A stretch of DNA of 41,371 bases from Rhodopseudomonas palustris (lineage in GTDB: Bacteria > Pseudomonadota > Alphaproteobacteria > Rhizobiales > Xanthobacteraceae). A model generated the notes under the pieces. That model did not search any database. It saw nothing but the letters and a program-made list of their open reading frames with translations, and was not told the DNA's origin. Positions 16,918 to 25,521 of this stretch are shown in pieces. Position 1 is the first letter of the stretch; each line of letters begins with the position of its first letter. The position numbers were made by a program, and so were the translations under genes. The stretch covers positions 1 to 41,371 of the forward strand of contig NZ_QKQS01000007.1 of assembly GCF_003226555.1 (NCBI RefSeq). The letters run 5' to 3'.

Positions 16918-17697
16918 ATGGACGCGCTCGCCGAACTCTATGCCATCCGCGTCGCCGACCTCGTCGTCGGCTTCGGCCGGCAGACCGTGCTCGATCATCT
17001 GTCGCTCGATGTCCGCCGCGGTGAAATCCTCGGACTGGTCGGCGCCTCGGGCGGCGGGAAGTCGGTGCTGATGCGGACCATCATCGGGCTGATCCCGAAA
17101 CAGAGCGGCCACATCGACGTGATGGGCCACGACACCGAGCGCGGCTTCGGCCGCGCGCGCGGCGCGGTGGCGGCGATCTGGGGCATCCTGTTCCAGCAGG
17201 GTGCGCTGTTCTCCTCGCTCACCGCGCGGCAGAACGTGCAGTTTCCGCTGCGCGAGATGCTCGACATGTCGGAGAAGCTGCAGGACGAGATCGCCACCGC
17301 CAAGCTCGAGATGGTCGGGATTGCACCGGACGATTGGGACAAGTATCCGGCGCAGCTGTCCGGCGGCATGACCAAGCGCGTCGCGCTGGCCCGCGCGCTG
17401 GCGCTCGATCCCTCGATCGTGTTTCTCGACGAGCCGACCAGCGGCCTCGATCCGATCGCGGCCGGCGACTTCGACCAGCTGATCAAGACCCTGCAAACCA
17501 CGCTCGGACTCACCGTGTTCATGGTGACCCACGATCTCGCCAGTCTCAACGTCGTCTGCGACCGCGTCGCGGCATTGGCGGACGGCAAGATCGTCGCGGT
17601 GGGGCCGATGCAAGACTTGCTGCAATCCGACCATCCCTGGGTGCGGGCCTATTTCCACGGCAAACGCTCGGCGATGCTCCAGCCCAGACAGAACTAG
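16918..17697 (+). CDS. mlaF: MlaF-type ABC transporter ATP-binding protein
   Basis: ATPase that drives the MlaE permease. The 259 residues contain Walker A GASGGGKS (about 42-49), the signature LSGGMTKRVALARAL, Walker B IVFLDEPTSGLDP and the H-loop histidine (MVTHDL). All catalytic motifs are intact. The signature LSGGM with the following KR is usual for the Mla/MCE class. It starts 2 bp after the mlaE stop. Confidence 0.93.
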   Translation: MDALAELYAIRVADLVVGFGRQTVLDHLSLDVRRGEILGLVGASGGGKSVLMRTIIGLIPKQSGHIDVMGHDTERGFGRARGAVAAIWGILFQQGALFSSLTARQNVQFPLREMLDMSEKLQDEIATAKLEMVGIAPDDWDKYPAQLSGGMTKRVALARALALDPSIVFLDEPTSGLDPIAAGDFDQLIKTLQTTLGLTVFMVTHDLASLNVVCDRVAALADGKIVAVGPMQDLLQSDHPWVRAYFHGKRSAMLQPRQN

Positions 17698-17709
17698 GAC
17701 GCCACGCCC

Positions 17710-18906
17710 ATGGAAACTCGTGCTCCCTTTGTGATCGTCGGCGCGTTCGTGCTCGCGGCGATCTTCGCGGTGTTCGGCTTCGTGTTCTGGCTGCACAACA
17801 CCTCGGGTGTCGGTGCGCGCACCAGCTATCACATCCAGTTCCGCGACCCGGTGCCGGGGCTGCTGGTCGGTGCGGCGGTGCTGTTCAACGGCATTCGGGT
17901 CGGCGAGGTGACGGCGCTGGCGCTTGCGCCCGACGATCCGCGCCGGGTCGATGCCACGATCGCGGTGGCGCCGTCGACGCCGGTCCGTCCCGACACCAAG
18001 GTGGGATTGGACTTCCAGGGCCTCACCGGTGTGCCGGTGGTGGCGCTCGAAGGCGGCAAGCAGCTCACAGGTTCGGCGATCGCGACGACGTTGGTGGCCG
18101 AGCCGGGCGCCGGCATGAGCATGACCCAGGCCGCCCGCGAGGCGCTGCGCAAGGTCGACACCGTGCTCGGCGACAATGCCGGCCCGCTGAAAGACACCAT
18201 CGCGAATTTCAAGACATTCTCGGAGTGGCTGTCGAGCAAGACCGGCAAGCTCGACGGCATTCTCGGCGGGGTCGAGCGGATGACAGGTGCCAACGAGCCG
18301 GTGGTGAAGAAGGTGGTGTACGACCTGTCGGCTGCCGGCGGCTTCCCGCCGCCGTCGCCGCCGCTCCGGGGACAGCTCACCATTCCGGAATCCAATACCG
18401 TGGTGCTGTTCGACAGCCAGAAGATGCTGTTGGCACCGGAGCTGGATGTGCCGGCGTTCGCCGGCGCGCAGTGGAGCGACAGCGTTCCGAAGATGCTGCA
18501 GGAGAAGCTGATCCAGAGCTTCGAGAATTACGACATCGCCCACGCCCCGATGCGCCCCAATGACGCCGTGCAGCCGGATTATCAACTGTTGACCGACATC
18601 CGCAGTTTTCAGGTGGTCGGTGAGGGCGATGCTCTCCGGGCCGAGATCGCGTTCAGCGCCAAGCTGATCGACAAGGACGGCAAACTGATCGGGGCCAGGC
18701 TGTTTCAGCAGGCGACGCCGCTCGACAAGCCGGAGCCGGCTGCGGCGGTGACGGCGTTCGACAAATCGTTCGACACCATTGCCAAGCAGTTGGTGCCGTG
18801 GCTGGCGCAGGCGCTTGCGTCCGGTCATGCCGAGGTCGAACCGGAAGCGGCGGCACCCCGGCCGGCTACCGCTCCAAAGTCTTCAGGTACGACAAAAGGT
18901 CGTTGA
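17710..18906 (+). CDS. mlaD: MlaD-like MCE protein fused to an ABC-transport auxiliary (PqiC-like) domain
   Basis: A 398-residue periplasmic protein anchored by one N-terminal helix (about 7-30). The MCE domain (about 37-115; SYHIQFRDPVPGLLVGAAV, GIRVGEV) is followed by a helical stretch and a proline-rich linker (about 217-224). A C-terminal region (about 225-380) resembles the ABC-type transport auxiliary lipoprotein family (PqiC/YmbA). That partner is usually a separate lipoprotein; here no lipobox is present and the domain is covalently joined. The protein presumably carries lipid between MlaE and the outer membrane. The end overlaps the convergent cytochrome gene by 41 bp. Confidence 0.85.
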   Translation: METRAPFVIVGAFVLAAIFAVFGFVFWLHNTSGVGARTSYHIQFRDPVPGLLVGAAVLFNGIRVGEVTALALAPDDPRRVDATIAVAPSTPVRPDTKVGLDFQGLTGVPVVALEGGKQLTGSAIATTLVAEPGAGMSMTQAAREALRKVDTVLGDNAGPLKDTIANFKTFSEWLSSKTGKLDGILGGVERMTGANEPVVKKVVYDLSAAGGFPPPSPPLRGQLTIPESNTVVLFDSQKMLLAPELDVPAFAGAQWSDSVPKMLQEKLIQSFENYDIAHAPMRPNDAVQPDYQLLTDIRSFQVVGEGDALRAEIAFSAKLIDKDGKLIGARLFQQATPLDKPEPAAAVTAFDKSFDTIAKQLVPWLAQALASGHAEVEPEAAAPRPATAPKSSGTTKGR

Positions 18907-19201
18907 TCTCGTCGGGGTCGAGTTCGAACGCCGGCATCCGCGGATGGCCGGTGTAGATCCCCTCGGCAAACGCCTCAGCCAGCGTTTCAACCCGATACCG
19001 CTTGTGCAGGGTGCGGAACGGCGGGGCCTGCTTCAGCCGGCTCTTGCCCGTGCGCCCGATCGCATGACAGCGCGCGCAATGCGATTTGGCAAAGCCCAGC
19101 CCGCGCCTTTCCGACGGCGTTGCCGCAGACGCTTGGCCAGTCAGCGCCAATAGGCCCGCCAGCATCAATAGGATCGCCGCACCGGCGAAAAGACGTCGCA
19201 T
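18866..19201 (-). CDS. small secreted mono-haem cytochrome c
   Basis: A 111-residue protein with a signal peptide (about 1-27, ending QASAA). It has one haem-binding motif, CARCH (42-46), and a likely axial methionine in GHPRMPAF; the tail DEINDLLSYLKTLE is typical of class I cytochromes c. It is a periplasmic electron carrier of unknown partner. The ATG at 19201 is used; a TTG lies one codon earlier. A FixK-type box is centred about 78 bp upstream, shared with divergent aadR, so it is probably made at low oxygen. The 3' end overlaps mlaD by 41 bp. Confidence 0.88.
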   Translation of the reverse strand: MRRLFAGAAILLMLAGLLALTGQASAATPSERRGLGFAKSHCARCHAIGRTGKSRLKQAPPFRTLHKRYRVETLAEAFAEGIYTGHPRMPAFELDPDEINDLLSYLKTLER

Positions 19202-19271
19202 CAAGTCGCCCGGTCGCTAGAACAGGTCAAACACAACAACTTGCACGATGCATGCAGGGCGTGCCATTACC

Positions 19272-19285
19272 TTGATCTGTGTCAA
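19272..19285. promoter_or_regulatory. FixK/FNR-type box between the cytochrome c gene and aadR
   Basis: TTGATCTGTGTCAA has a perfect TTGA-N6-TCAA core. It is centred about 78 bp from the cytochrome c start and about 116 bp from the aadR start. It could mediate FixK control, AadR autoregulation or both. Confidence 0.7.
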
Positions 19286-19394
19286 GTTGTCTTGACGATT
19301 TGCCGACATATTGGGCCCCCTGGCGCAGTAAGGCGGTCGGTCAACGACGACGCGCACCAGGAGAGTTCAGTCTCGCGACCGCATGGAGTGATGG

Positions 19395-20114
19395 ATGCCG
19401 CATCTCGCTTACCCGACGACGACCTGTGAGGGATTTCGGTGTGAGACGCATTGCGCGGTGCGTGGGTTGGCCATTTGCGGCGAACTCGGCCCCGCCGAAC
19501 ACGAGGAGTTCGAGCGGCTCGCCCAGCATGTCCGCTATGGGCCGAAGGAAGCGCTGTTCTCCGAGGACGAAGTCGCTGATTCGGTCTACAGCCTGATCGA
19601 GGGCATTGCCCGGCTGTACAAGCTGCTTCCCGATGGCCGCCGTCAGATCATCGGTTTTGCGCTTCCGGGCGATTTTCTCGGCATGGCGCCGGGTAACCGC
19701 TACTCGTTCTCAGCCGATTCCATCGGCGGCGTGACCGTGTGCAAGTTCTTCCGCGGTCCGTTCCTGCGCTTCATCGAAAATCGCCCTCAGATGCTGCTCC
19801 GCATGAACGATTTCGCCACCCGTGAACTCAGCCTGGCGCAGGATCAGATGCTGTTGCTCGGCCGCCGCTCGGCTGAAGAGAAGGTCGCGGCCTTCCTGGT
19901 TGGTTGGCGGGAGCGGCTCGCGCGCCTGGAGGGCGTCACCAAAACCGTCAGCCTGCCGATGGGCCGGCAGGACATCGCCGACTTCCTCGGCTTGACCATC
20001 GAGACGGTAAGCCGCACCTTCACCAAGCTGGAACGGGAAAAACTGATCGTGATCGTTCCGGACGGTGTGCGCGTGCTGGACCCGAAACGCTTCGACGCGC
20101 TCGCCGCGGCCTGA
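19395..20114 (+). CDS. aadR: AadR, FNR/FnrN-type oxygen-sensing regulator
   Basis: Crp/Fnr-family regulator; AadR of R. palustris is known to be needed for anaerobic aromatic acid degradation. The 239 residues include N-terminal cysteines C16, C20 and C28 plus C116, the set expected to hold an oxygen-labile [4Fe-4S] cluster as in FNR/FnrN; C11 is extra. The helix-turn-helix is in GLTIETVSRTFTKLEREK. Unlike FixK in this window, it should sense oxygen directly. GGAG precedes the ATG. The K+ channel gene starts 55 bp after the stop and may be co-transcribed. Confidence 0.93.
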   Translation: MPHLAYPTTTCEGFRCETHCAVRGLAICGELGPAEHEEFERLAQHVRYGPKEALFSEDEVADSVYSLIEGIARLYKLLPDGRRQIIGFALPGDFLGMAPGNRYSFSADSIGGVTVCKFFRGPFLRFIENRPQMLLRMNDFATRELSLAQDQMLLLGRRSAEEKVAAFLVGWRERLARLEGVTKTVSLPMGRQDIADFLGLTIETVSRTFTKLEREKLIVIVPDGVRVLDPKRFDALAAA

Positions 20115-20168
20115 AGCGCTTCCCCCCGCGGTCGCGCGTTCTGCCCGGACCCACCCGAGGCCCCACCA

Positions 20169-21407
20169 ATGCGCGACGAGCAGCCGGGCTATCTCCGAGC
20201 CCGGCATTATTTCTATGAAATCCTCGAATCCCAAGCGCAGAGCTCGCGCGCGGGCGTGATCGTCAATCGGTTCATCGTCTTCTTCATCGTGCTCAGCGTC
20301 GGTGTGACGGTGATGGAGTCGGTGCCGGAGCTGCGTAACGGCTATGGCCGCCTGTTTGCGGCGCTGGAGCTGCTCTGTCTGGTCGTGTTCTCGATCGAAT
20401 ACTACATCCGGATCTGGATCGCGCCCGAGCACCTGCCTTACCGTCATATGAGCCCGCTGCGGGCAGCGTGGGCCTACATGATCAGCCCGCAAGGCGTGGT
20501 CGACTGCATCTCGGTGATGCCGCTTTGGATCGCGCTGTTCGGCCCGGACGACCTGCGGGTCCTGATCATCCTGCGCATGCTGCGGCTGCTGAAATTCGCC
20601 CGCTACTCGTCGGGCATGCGCTCACTGCTCGAAGTGCTCGAAAGCGAGCGCCGCGCGCTGTTGGCGTGCTTGGTGATCCTCGCCTGCGCCACCCTGGTTT
20701 CGGCGACCGCGATGCACATTGTCGAGGGCCATGTGCAGCCCGAAAAGTTCGGCACCATTCCGGATGCGATGTGGTGGGCGATCGTGACGCTGAGCACGAT
20801 CGGTTACGGTGACGTCGTGCCGGCGACGGGTGTCGGCCGGTTGATCGCGGCGGCGACGATCATCTGCGGCCTGATCATGATCGCATTGCCGGTCGGTATC
20901 GTCGCCAATGCGTTTTCCGAAGTGATCCACCGCCGCGATTTCATCGTCAATTGGAGCATGGTGGCGCGGGTGCCGCTGTTCTCGCACCTCACCGCCGGCG
21001 ATATCGCCCACATCATGCAGCTGCTTCAGGCTCGCCAGATCGACCGCGGCGAAGTCGTCTTCCGTCGCGGCGAGCCCGCCACAGCGATGTACTTCATTGC
21101 CGAGGGTGAGATCGAAATCGAGCTCGGTCCGGAGGACAAAGGCCGCCGAATCCGGCTCGGGACAGGGCATTTCTTCGGTGAGATCGCGGTGCTGAACAGA
21201 GTCGAGCGCTCTGCCACCGTCAAAGCGGTGTCGCGCACCCGGCTATTGGTGCTGGATGGCGCCGACCTCCGCGCGCTGATCGCACGCGAACCGAGCATTG
21301 CGCGCAAGATCAACGAGATCGTCGAAGGCCGCACCGGTCGCAACCTCAACCTCGAGATCGCCGATCTGGAAGGTCAGGCGGACGTTACGGTCGAAGAAAG
21401 CGCTTGA
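20169..21407 (+). CDS. six-helix K+ channel with cyclic-nucleotide-binding domain
   Basis: A 412-residue inner-membrane protein of the MlotiK1 type. It has a six-helix voltage-sensor-like and pore region (about 30-250), an S4-like helix with R130, R136, R139 and R145, and the potassium selectivity filter TIGYGD (210-215). The cytoplasmic cyclic-nucleotide-binding domain (about 265-390) keeps the phosphate-binding cassette GEIAVLNRVERSA (337-349), including the arginine, so cAMP or cGMP binding is plausible. It probably sets membrane potential or turgor; the neighbouring aadR suggests a link to anaerobic growth, which is inferred only. Confidence 0.92.
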   Translation: MRDEQPGYLRARHYFYEILESQAQSSRAGVIVNRFIVFFIVLSVGVTVMESVPELRNGYGRLFAALELLCLVVFSIEYYIRIWIAPEHLPYRHMSPLRAAWAYMISPQGVVDCISVMPLWIALFGPDDLRVLIILRMLRLLKFARYSSGMRSLLEVLESERRALLACLVILACATLVSATAMHIVEGHVQPEKFGTIPDAMWWAIVTLSTIGYGDVVPATGVGRLIAAATIICGLIMIALPVGIVANAFSEVIHRRDFIVNWSMVARVPLFSHLTAGDIAHIMQLLQARQIDRGEVVFRRGEPATAMYFIAEGEIEIELGPEDKGRRIRLGTGHFFGEIAVLNRVERSATVKAVSRTRLLVLDGADLRALIAREPSIARKINEIVEGRTGRNLNLEIADLEGQADVTVEESA

Positions 21408-21420
21408 TCGAAAGCGAGCC

Positions 21421-21834
21421 TCACTCTGCCGCCATCGCGAGCGAGGTATGTCGCCGTCCGCTGTCGCGGAGCCGCTTTCTCGGAAACTCGCTCGGCTGCG
21501 CCAGCGACCGCTGCGCCGCGAGAAATGCCATCACCTTGTTGCTCGCATCGGCGAACGAAGCGCCGAGGGGCAGGCCAAACTTGCGGCAGTCTTCGGCTGA
21601 CAGCGTCTGTCTGGCGTGGCGCAGCGCCATCGCCGGCCCCCACCACCACCCGGGAGCGGGAGCGCGATCACCCGCCGGAACTGCTCGCCAAGCAGCCATT
21701 TCCTGAGCCAAACGGTTGAAATCGATCTCTGGTGCCGGTTGCATGATGCGCGTCGTCCCTGTTGCGCCGGCATAACGAACGGGACCGTAAAAGGTTGCAG
21801 TTCGACCGGCACGAACGGACTCCTGCGACGCCAT
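21421..21834 (-). CDS. hypothetical protein
   Basis: I do not recognise this 137-residue basic protein. Its middle part is Trp- and Pro-rich (PAPGWWWGPAMALRHARQ), and it has no signal peptide or membrane helix. The start is uncertain: the ATG at 21834 lacks a clear ribosome site, and ATG at 21744 (MQPAPEIDFNRLAQEM) gives a shorter protein with more ordered sequence. It lies between the K+ channel gene (convergent) and the molybdopterin oxidoreductase gene (divergent). Confidence 0.5.
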   Translation of the reverse strand: MASQESVRAGRTATFYGPVRYAGATGTTRIMQPAPEIDFNRLAQEMAAWRAVPAGDRAPAPGWWWGPAMALRHARQTLSAEDCRKFGLPLGASFADASNKVMAFLAAQRSLAQPSEFPRKRLRDSGRRHTSLAMAAE

Positions 21835-21882
21835 AGTCAGCTACCGTTCTCAGCCGGAAAAACTCGTGATAACGGTTCTCAT

Positions 21883-23994
21883 ATGAACCAGCGCGCCGCG
21901 ATCGACATTCGCCACTCGACCTGTCCGCATGATTGCCCGTCGGCCTGTGCGCTCGACGTCGAAGTGATCGATGGCTCGGCCATCGGTCGGCTGCGCGGCT
22001 CGAAGCGCCAGACCTACACGGCCGGCGTGGTCTGCGCCAAAGTCGCCCGCTACGCCGAGCGCATCCACCATCCAGACCGGCTGACCTATCCGATGCGTCG
22101 CATCGGGCCGAAGGGCTCCGGCGCGTTTGCGCGGATCGGCTGGGACGAGGCCTTGGACGAAATCGCAGCGCGGTTCGATGCCGCCGAGGCGGAGTTCGGC
22201 GTGGAGTCGGTGTGGCCCTATTACTATGCGGGCACCATGGGGCTGGTGATGCGCGACGGCATCAACCGGCTCGCCAACGTCAAGAAATACTCGCGGTTCT
22301 ACTCGACAATATGCGCCAACGTCGCCTGGGCGGGCTATGCGGCGGGCGTCGGCAAGGTCGCCGGCGTCGATCCGCGCGAAATGGCGAAGTCGGATCTGAT
22401 CGTGATCTGGGGTACCAATCCGGTCTCGACCCAGGTCAACGTGATGACCCACGCGGCCCGCGCCCGCAAAGAGCGTGGTGCCAAGATCGCTGCGGTCGAT
22501 ATCTACGACAACGAAACCATGCAGCAGGCCGATATCCGGATCATCCTGCGTCCGGGGACCGACGGCGCCTTCGCCTGCGGCGTGATGCATGTGCTGTTTC
22601 GCGATGGTCTTGCCGACCGGGCCTATCTGGCGCGCTACACCGATTGTCCGGACGAGCTCGAAGCGCATCTGGCCACGCGGACGCCGGCCTGGGCGTCGGC
22701 GATCTGCGGCGTGCCGGAGGCGGAAATCAAAGCGTTTGCGCATGCGGTCGGCGGCACCAAGCGCAGCTTCTTTCGGCTCGGCTATGGTTTCACCCGCAGC
22801 CGCAATGGCGCGGCACAGATGCACGCCGCGTTGTGTATTCCGGCGGTCACTGGGGCGTGGCAGCACGAGGGTGGCGGCGCGTTCTTCAACAACGGCTCGA
22901 TCTACGGCTTCGACAAATCACTGATCGAGGGGCTGGATCAGCTCGATCCGGCGACCCGGGTGCTGGATCAGTCCAAGATCGGCCGCATCCTCACTGGAGA
23001 CACCGAGGCGCTGGACGGCGGCGCGCCGGTCAAGGCGATGCTGATCCAGAACACCAATCCGATGACGGTGGCGCCGGAGCAGGGGCTGGTTCGCGCCGGC
23101 TTCGCCCGTGAAGACTTGTTCGTTGCGGTACACGAGCAGTTCATGACCGAGACCGCGCTGATGGCCGATATCGTGCTGCCGGCGACAATGTTCCTGGAGC
23201 ACGACGATCTGTACTACGGCGGCGGACATCAGCACATTTCGATCGGTGCCCGGCTGGTCGCGCCTCCGGGCGAGTGCCGCTCCAATCACGAGGTGCTGCA
23301 AGGGCTGGCCCAGCGGCTCGGCATCGACCATCCGGCCTTCGCCATGACGCCGCGCGAGGTGATCGATAGCACGCTGAAAGTCAGCGGCTATGGCGGTATC
23401 GAGCAGCTTGAGGCCGATCTCTGGCGCGATCTGCAGCCGGATTTTCGCGCGTCGCACTTTCTCGACGGCTTTGGGCAGCCGGACGGCAAGTTTCATTTCC
23501 GGGTCGATTGGGGCAACGTCAAGCTTGCGCGCAAGCTGACACTCGGGCCGTGGCAGGCGATGCCGAGCCTGCCGGACCACTGGGCGGTGACTGAAGAGGC
23601 CGACGCCGAGCATCCATTCCGGCTCGCCACCAGTCCGGCCCGCAGTTTCCTCAACTCGACCTTCAACGAGACGCCGTCGTCGCGAGCGCGCGAGGGCGAG
23701 CCGAACGTGCTGATGCATCCGGCCGACGCTGCGGAGGTCGGTGTCGGTGACGGCGAATGGGTGCTGCTGGGGAATACTCGGGGGGAGACGGTGCTCACCG
23801 TCCGGCTGAACAGCGGGCTTCGGCGCGGCGTTCTGATCGCCGAATCGGTGTTTGCGAACCGGGCTCATCGTGGCGGACGCGGAATCAACGTCCTGACGAG
23901 CGCAGAAGCAATCCCGCCGCACGGCGGTGCAGCGTTCCACGACAACAAAGTTTGGATCAAAAAGGCGGCCGCGCCGCTCGCGAAGCACGACTGA
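21883..23994 (+). CDS. cytoplasmic molybdopterin oxidoreductase (DMSO-reductase superfamily)
   Basis: A 703-residue bis-MGD enzyme. An N-terminal [4Fe-4S] site is formed by C14, C18, C22 (CPHDCPSAC) and C51. The central part contains IVIWGTNPVSTQVNVM and NTNPMTVAPEQ, typical of cofactor-binding domains. A C-terminal molydop-binding domain (about 585-700) includes LMHPADAAEVGVGDGEWV. C144 (STICANVAW) is a candidate Mo ligand. There is no Tat signal, and no electron-transfer or membrane subunit is adjacent, so it is a soluble single-subunit enzyme. The substrate cannot be told from sequence. The ATG at 21883 fits the start of the Fe-S domain; the longer frame upstream is not coding-like. Confidence 0.88.
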   Translation: MNQRAAIDIRHSTCPHDCPSACALDVEVIDGSAIGRLRGSKRQTYTAGVVCAKVARYAERIHHPDRLTYPMRRIGPKGSGAFARIGWDEALDEIAARFDAAEAEFGVESVWPYYYAGTMGLVMRDGINRLANVKKYSRFYSTICANVAWAGYAAGVGKVAGVDPREMAKSDLIVIWGTNPVSTQVNVMTHAARARKERGAKIAAVDIYDNETMQQADIRIILRPGTDGAFACGVMHVLFRDGLADRAYLARYTDCPDELEAHLATRTPAWASAICGVPEAEIKAFAHAVGGTKRSFFRLGYGFTRSRNGAAQMHAALCIPAVTGAWQHEGGGAFFNNGSIYGFDKSLIEGLDQLDPATRVLDQSKIGRILTGDTEALDGGAPVKAMLIQNTNPMTVAPEQGLVRAGFAREDLFVAVHEQFMTETALMADIVLPATMFLEHDDLYYGGGHQHISIGARLVAPPGECRSNHEVLQGLAQRLGIDHPAFAMTPREVIDSTLKVSGYGGIEQLEADLWRDLQPDFRASHFLDGFGQPDGKFHFRVDWGNVKLARKLTLGPWQAMPSLPDHWAVTEEADAEHPFRLATSPARSFLNSTFNETPSSRAREGEPNVLMHPADAAEVGVGDGEWVLLGNTRGETVLTVRLNSGLRRGVLIAESVFANRAHRGGRGINVLTSAEAIPPHGGAAFHDNKVWIKKAAAPLAKHD

Positions 23995-23995
23995 T

Positions 23996-24015
23996 AGGGC
24001 CGAATAGACGGCCCT
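23996..24015 (+). terminator. hairpin after the molybdopterin oxidoreductase gene
   Basis: A 7-bp stem AGGGCCG/CGGCCCT with a 6-nt loop begins 2 bp after the stop codon. There is no T-run, so termination by this hairpin alone is uncertain. Confidence 0.4.
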
Positions 24016-24063
24016 GACCGGCGAGCGGTCGTCGTATCTGCTTCGCGAGCCGCGCGTGCAGGC

Positions 24064-24348
24064 TCAGCGCTGGTGGCCGAGGCCGATACCGAGCTTCAGC
24101 GCCTTCTGGCGCAGCGAGCCGACGGTCCGATTGGTCAGACGGGCGATTTCCGCCACCGGAGTGCGCGCCTTGGAATGCGCCTTCAGCTCCTTGATGTCTT
24201 CCTTGGTGTACTCGCGGCGAGTGATCTTGCCCTTCTTGGCGGCCTTGGCCTTGGTAGCGGTCTTCGCCGCAGCCTTGGTCACCACCTTCTTGGCCTTCTT
24301 CGACTTCGCTGCGGTCTTCGCAGTCTTTGCTTTCGCTTTCTTTGCCAC
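24064..24348 (-). CDS. histone-H1-like lysine-rich protein with C-terminal DNA-binding segment
   Basis: A 94-residue protein. Residues 1-42 are almost entirely Lys, Ala and Thr (AKKAKAKTAK-type repeats), like the histone H1 tail. Residues 43-94 form a small helical domain (EDIKELKAHSKARTPVAEIA) resembling a helix-turn-helix. It is probably a nucleoid-associated DNA-binding protein. The start is GTG at 24348, preceded by AGGAG. It stands alone as a transcription unit. Confidence 0.8.
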   Translation of the reverse strand: MAKKAKAKTAKTAAKSKKAKKVVTKAAAKTATKAKAAKKGKITRREYTKEDIKELKAHSKARTPVAEIARLTNRTVGSLRQKALKLGIGLGHQR

Positions 24349-24822
24349 GCGTAGGCTCCTTTAGTGAAGCGCCCTTCTACTACACTCAATTCGTGCCGAC
24401 AATTCGGAATTTGAGAATTTCGAACTGATCGAAGCCGCTTCGGTTAGCGTTAGTTTAAGGATGTGTAGTTGCCAATCCAGCGGAAATAGGTACTCGCCGC
24501 GTAGTGACAATCGTCGTTCGGTGGAATTCGCCAGCCTTTGATCCGCCTCAAAGATCAGCCTCCACGACTGCAAATCGCGTTCGCTCTGTCGCTGCCGTGT
24601 TTTCTCGCAAAGTGGAAACTTGCCACTGAAGAGTGCAAACTGTGGGCTGTTCGCTGTGTATTTCCGGAATTTCGCGCTGCTGATGGAGACGATTTGTCGC
24701 GAATATTGAGCCCGGGCACGGGTTCGCTTAGTGCGGCGTGGGCGACGCGGCGGCGCGACCAAAGGCGCAGCGGATAGTCTCTGGCCCGGTAGTCAGCGGA
24801 TGGAAGTGCGAATCAGGATTGC
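24349..24822. other. intergenic region with no supported gene
   Basis: These 474 bases are less G+C-rich than their surroundings. Two overlapping ORFs on opposite strands (133 and 79 codons) have skewed composition and no recognisable domain, so I regard both as chance. No clear hairpin, repeat or regulatory box was found apart from the ribosome site of the H1-like gene. Confidence 0.4.
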
Positions 24823-25173
24823 TTAGCGGGTCGTTTTCGCGTCAGACGCGAGTGCGGCGCGCGTACGGGCCAGGGTGCGCTCGTAATAGTCCTCACGCTC
24901 CTGCTTCAGGCTGATCTGCAGATTTCGGAAGGCTGCAATGCGTTTTGCGATCTGATCGCGCTCGTCGAGGGCTCTGGCCGCGTCTTGGAGCTTTACCGGA
25001 TCGCCGGACTGAGGCGGCGTCCGAGCAATTCGCTGGCCCGGATCGTCTGTGGACTCCGAACGCGCCTCACGTTGCGCGTTGCTGTCGGCCGGGGCCGCAG
25101 CCGCTGCAGTGGCTTGCTCCGAACTGGTATCGACGCTCGTCGAGATCCCGTTGTCTGGTTGCGATGACGTCAT
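24823..25173 (-). CDS. hypothetical protein with coiled-coil tail
   Basis: A 116-residue hydrophilic protein that I do not recognise. Residues 1-60 are low-complexity and rich in Ala, Ser, Gln and Asp, probably disordered. Residues 62-105 form a charged helix (ALDERDQIAKRIAAFRNLQ) likely to be a coiled coil. It has no signal peptide. The ATG at 25173 has a weak GGGA-type ribosome site. Coding status is moderately supported by composition. Confidence 0.5.
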   Translation of the reverse strand: MTSSQPDNGISTSVDTSSEQATAAAAAPADSNAQREARSESTDDPGQRIARTPPQSGDPVKLQDAARALDERDQIAKRIAAFRNLQISLKQEREDYYERTLARTRAALASDAKTTR

Positions 25174-25521
25174 TCCGGTCCCTAGCGGGCATCATTGAAG
25201 TGCTGATCAGGCGCGTCAATCGAAATGCGCCCGGTCTGGCCTGGGGCAGTGGATAAATTGCGCGCCATGTTGCGGGAAGCGGGCGGTACTCGGAAGCTGG
25301 CAACAAACGCTAGGAGGGCGTGGCGGAGAGTGATCGGCATTCCTCGCGTCTCGAACAACTCGCCGCACCACGGTTGAAACGACCGAGAAGCGTGGTGCTT
25401 ATCTCGGCTTTTGCCGGCTTGCAATATCGAGCAGCATCGTTCTTAGTCTCATTACGACGAATGACGAGCCCTCGAAGGGCCTTTTGGCTCCCTCGCCTCG
25501 AGGCTTCAGCGGACATCCTCC
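25174..25521. other. intergenic region upstream of ureG
   Basis: This 348-base stretch contains short ORFs on both strands that lack family-like sequence; one plus-strand ORF (25320-25529) overlaps the ureG start but looks spurious. No other urease gene fragment was recognised. Confidence 0.4.

Noticed and set aside
24361-24762. 133-codon minus-strand ORF and overlapping plus-strand ORF
   Set aside because: Composition is skewed, no domain or ribosome site was seen, and the two frames overlap each other; probably chance ORFs.
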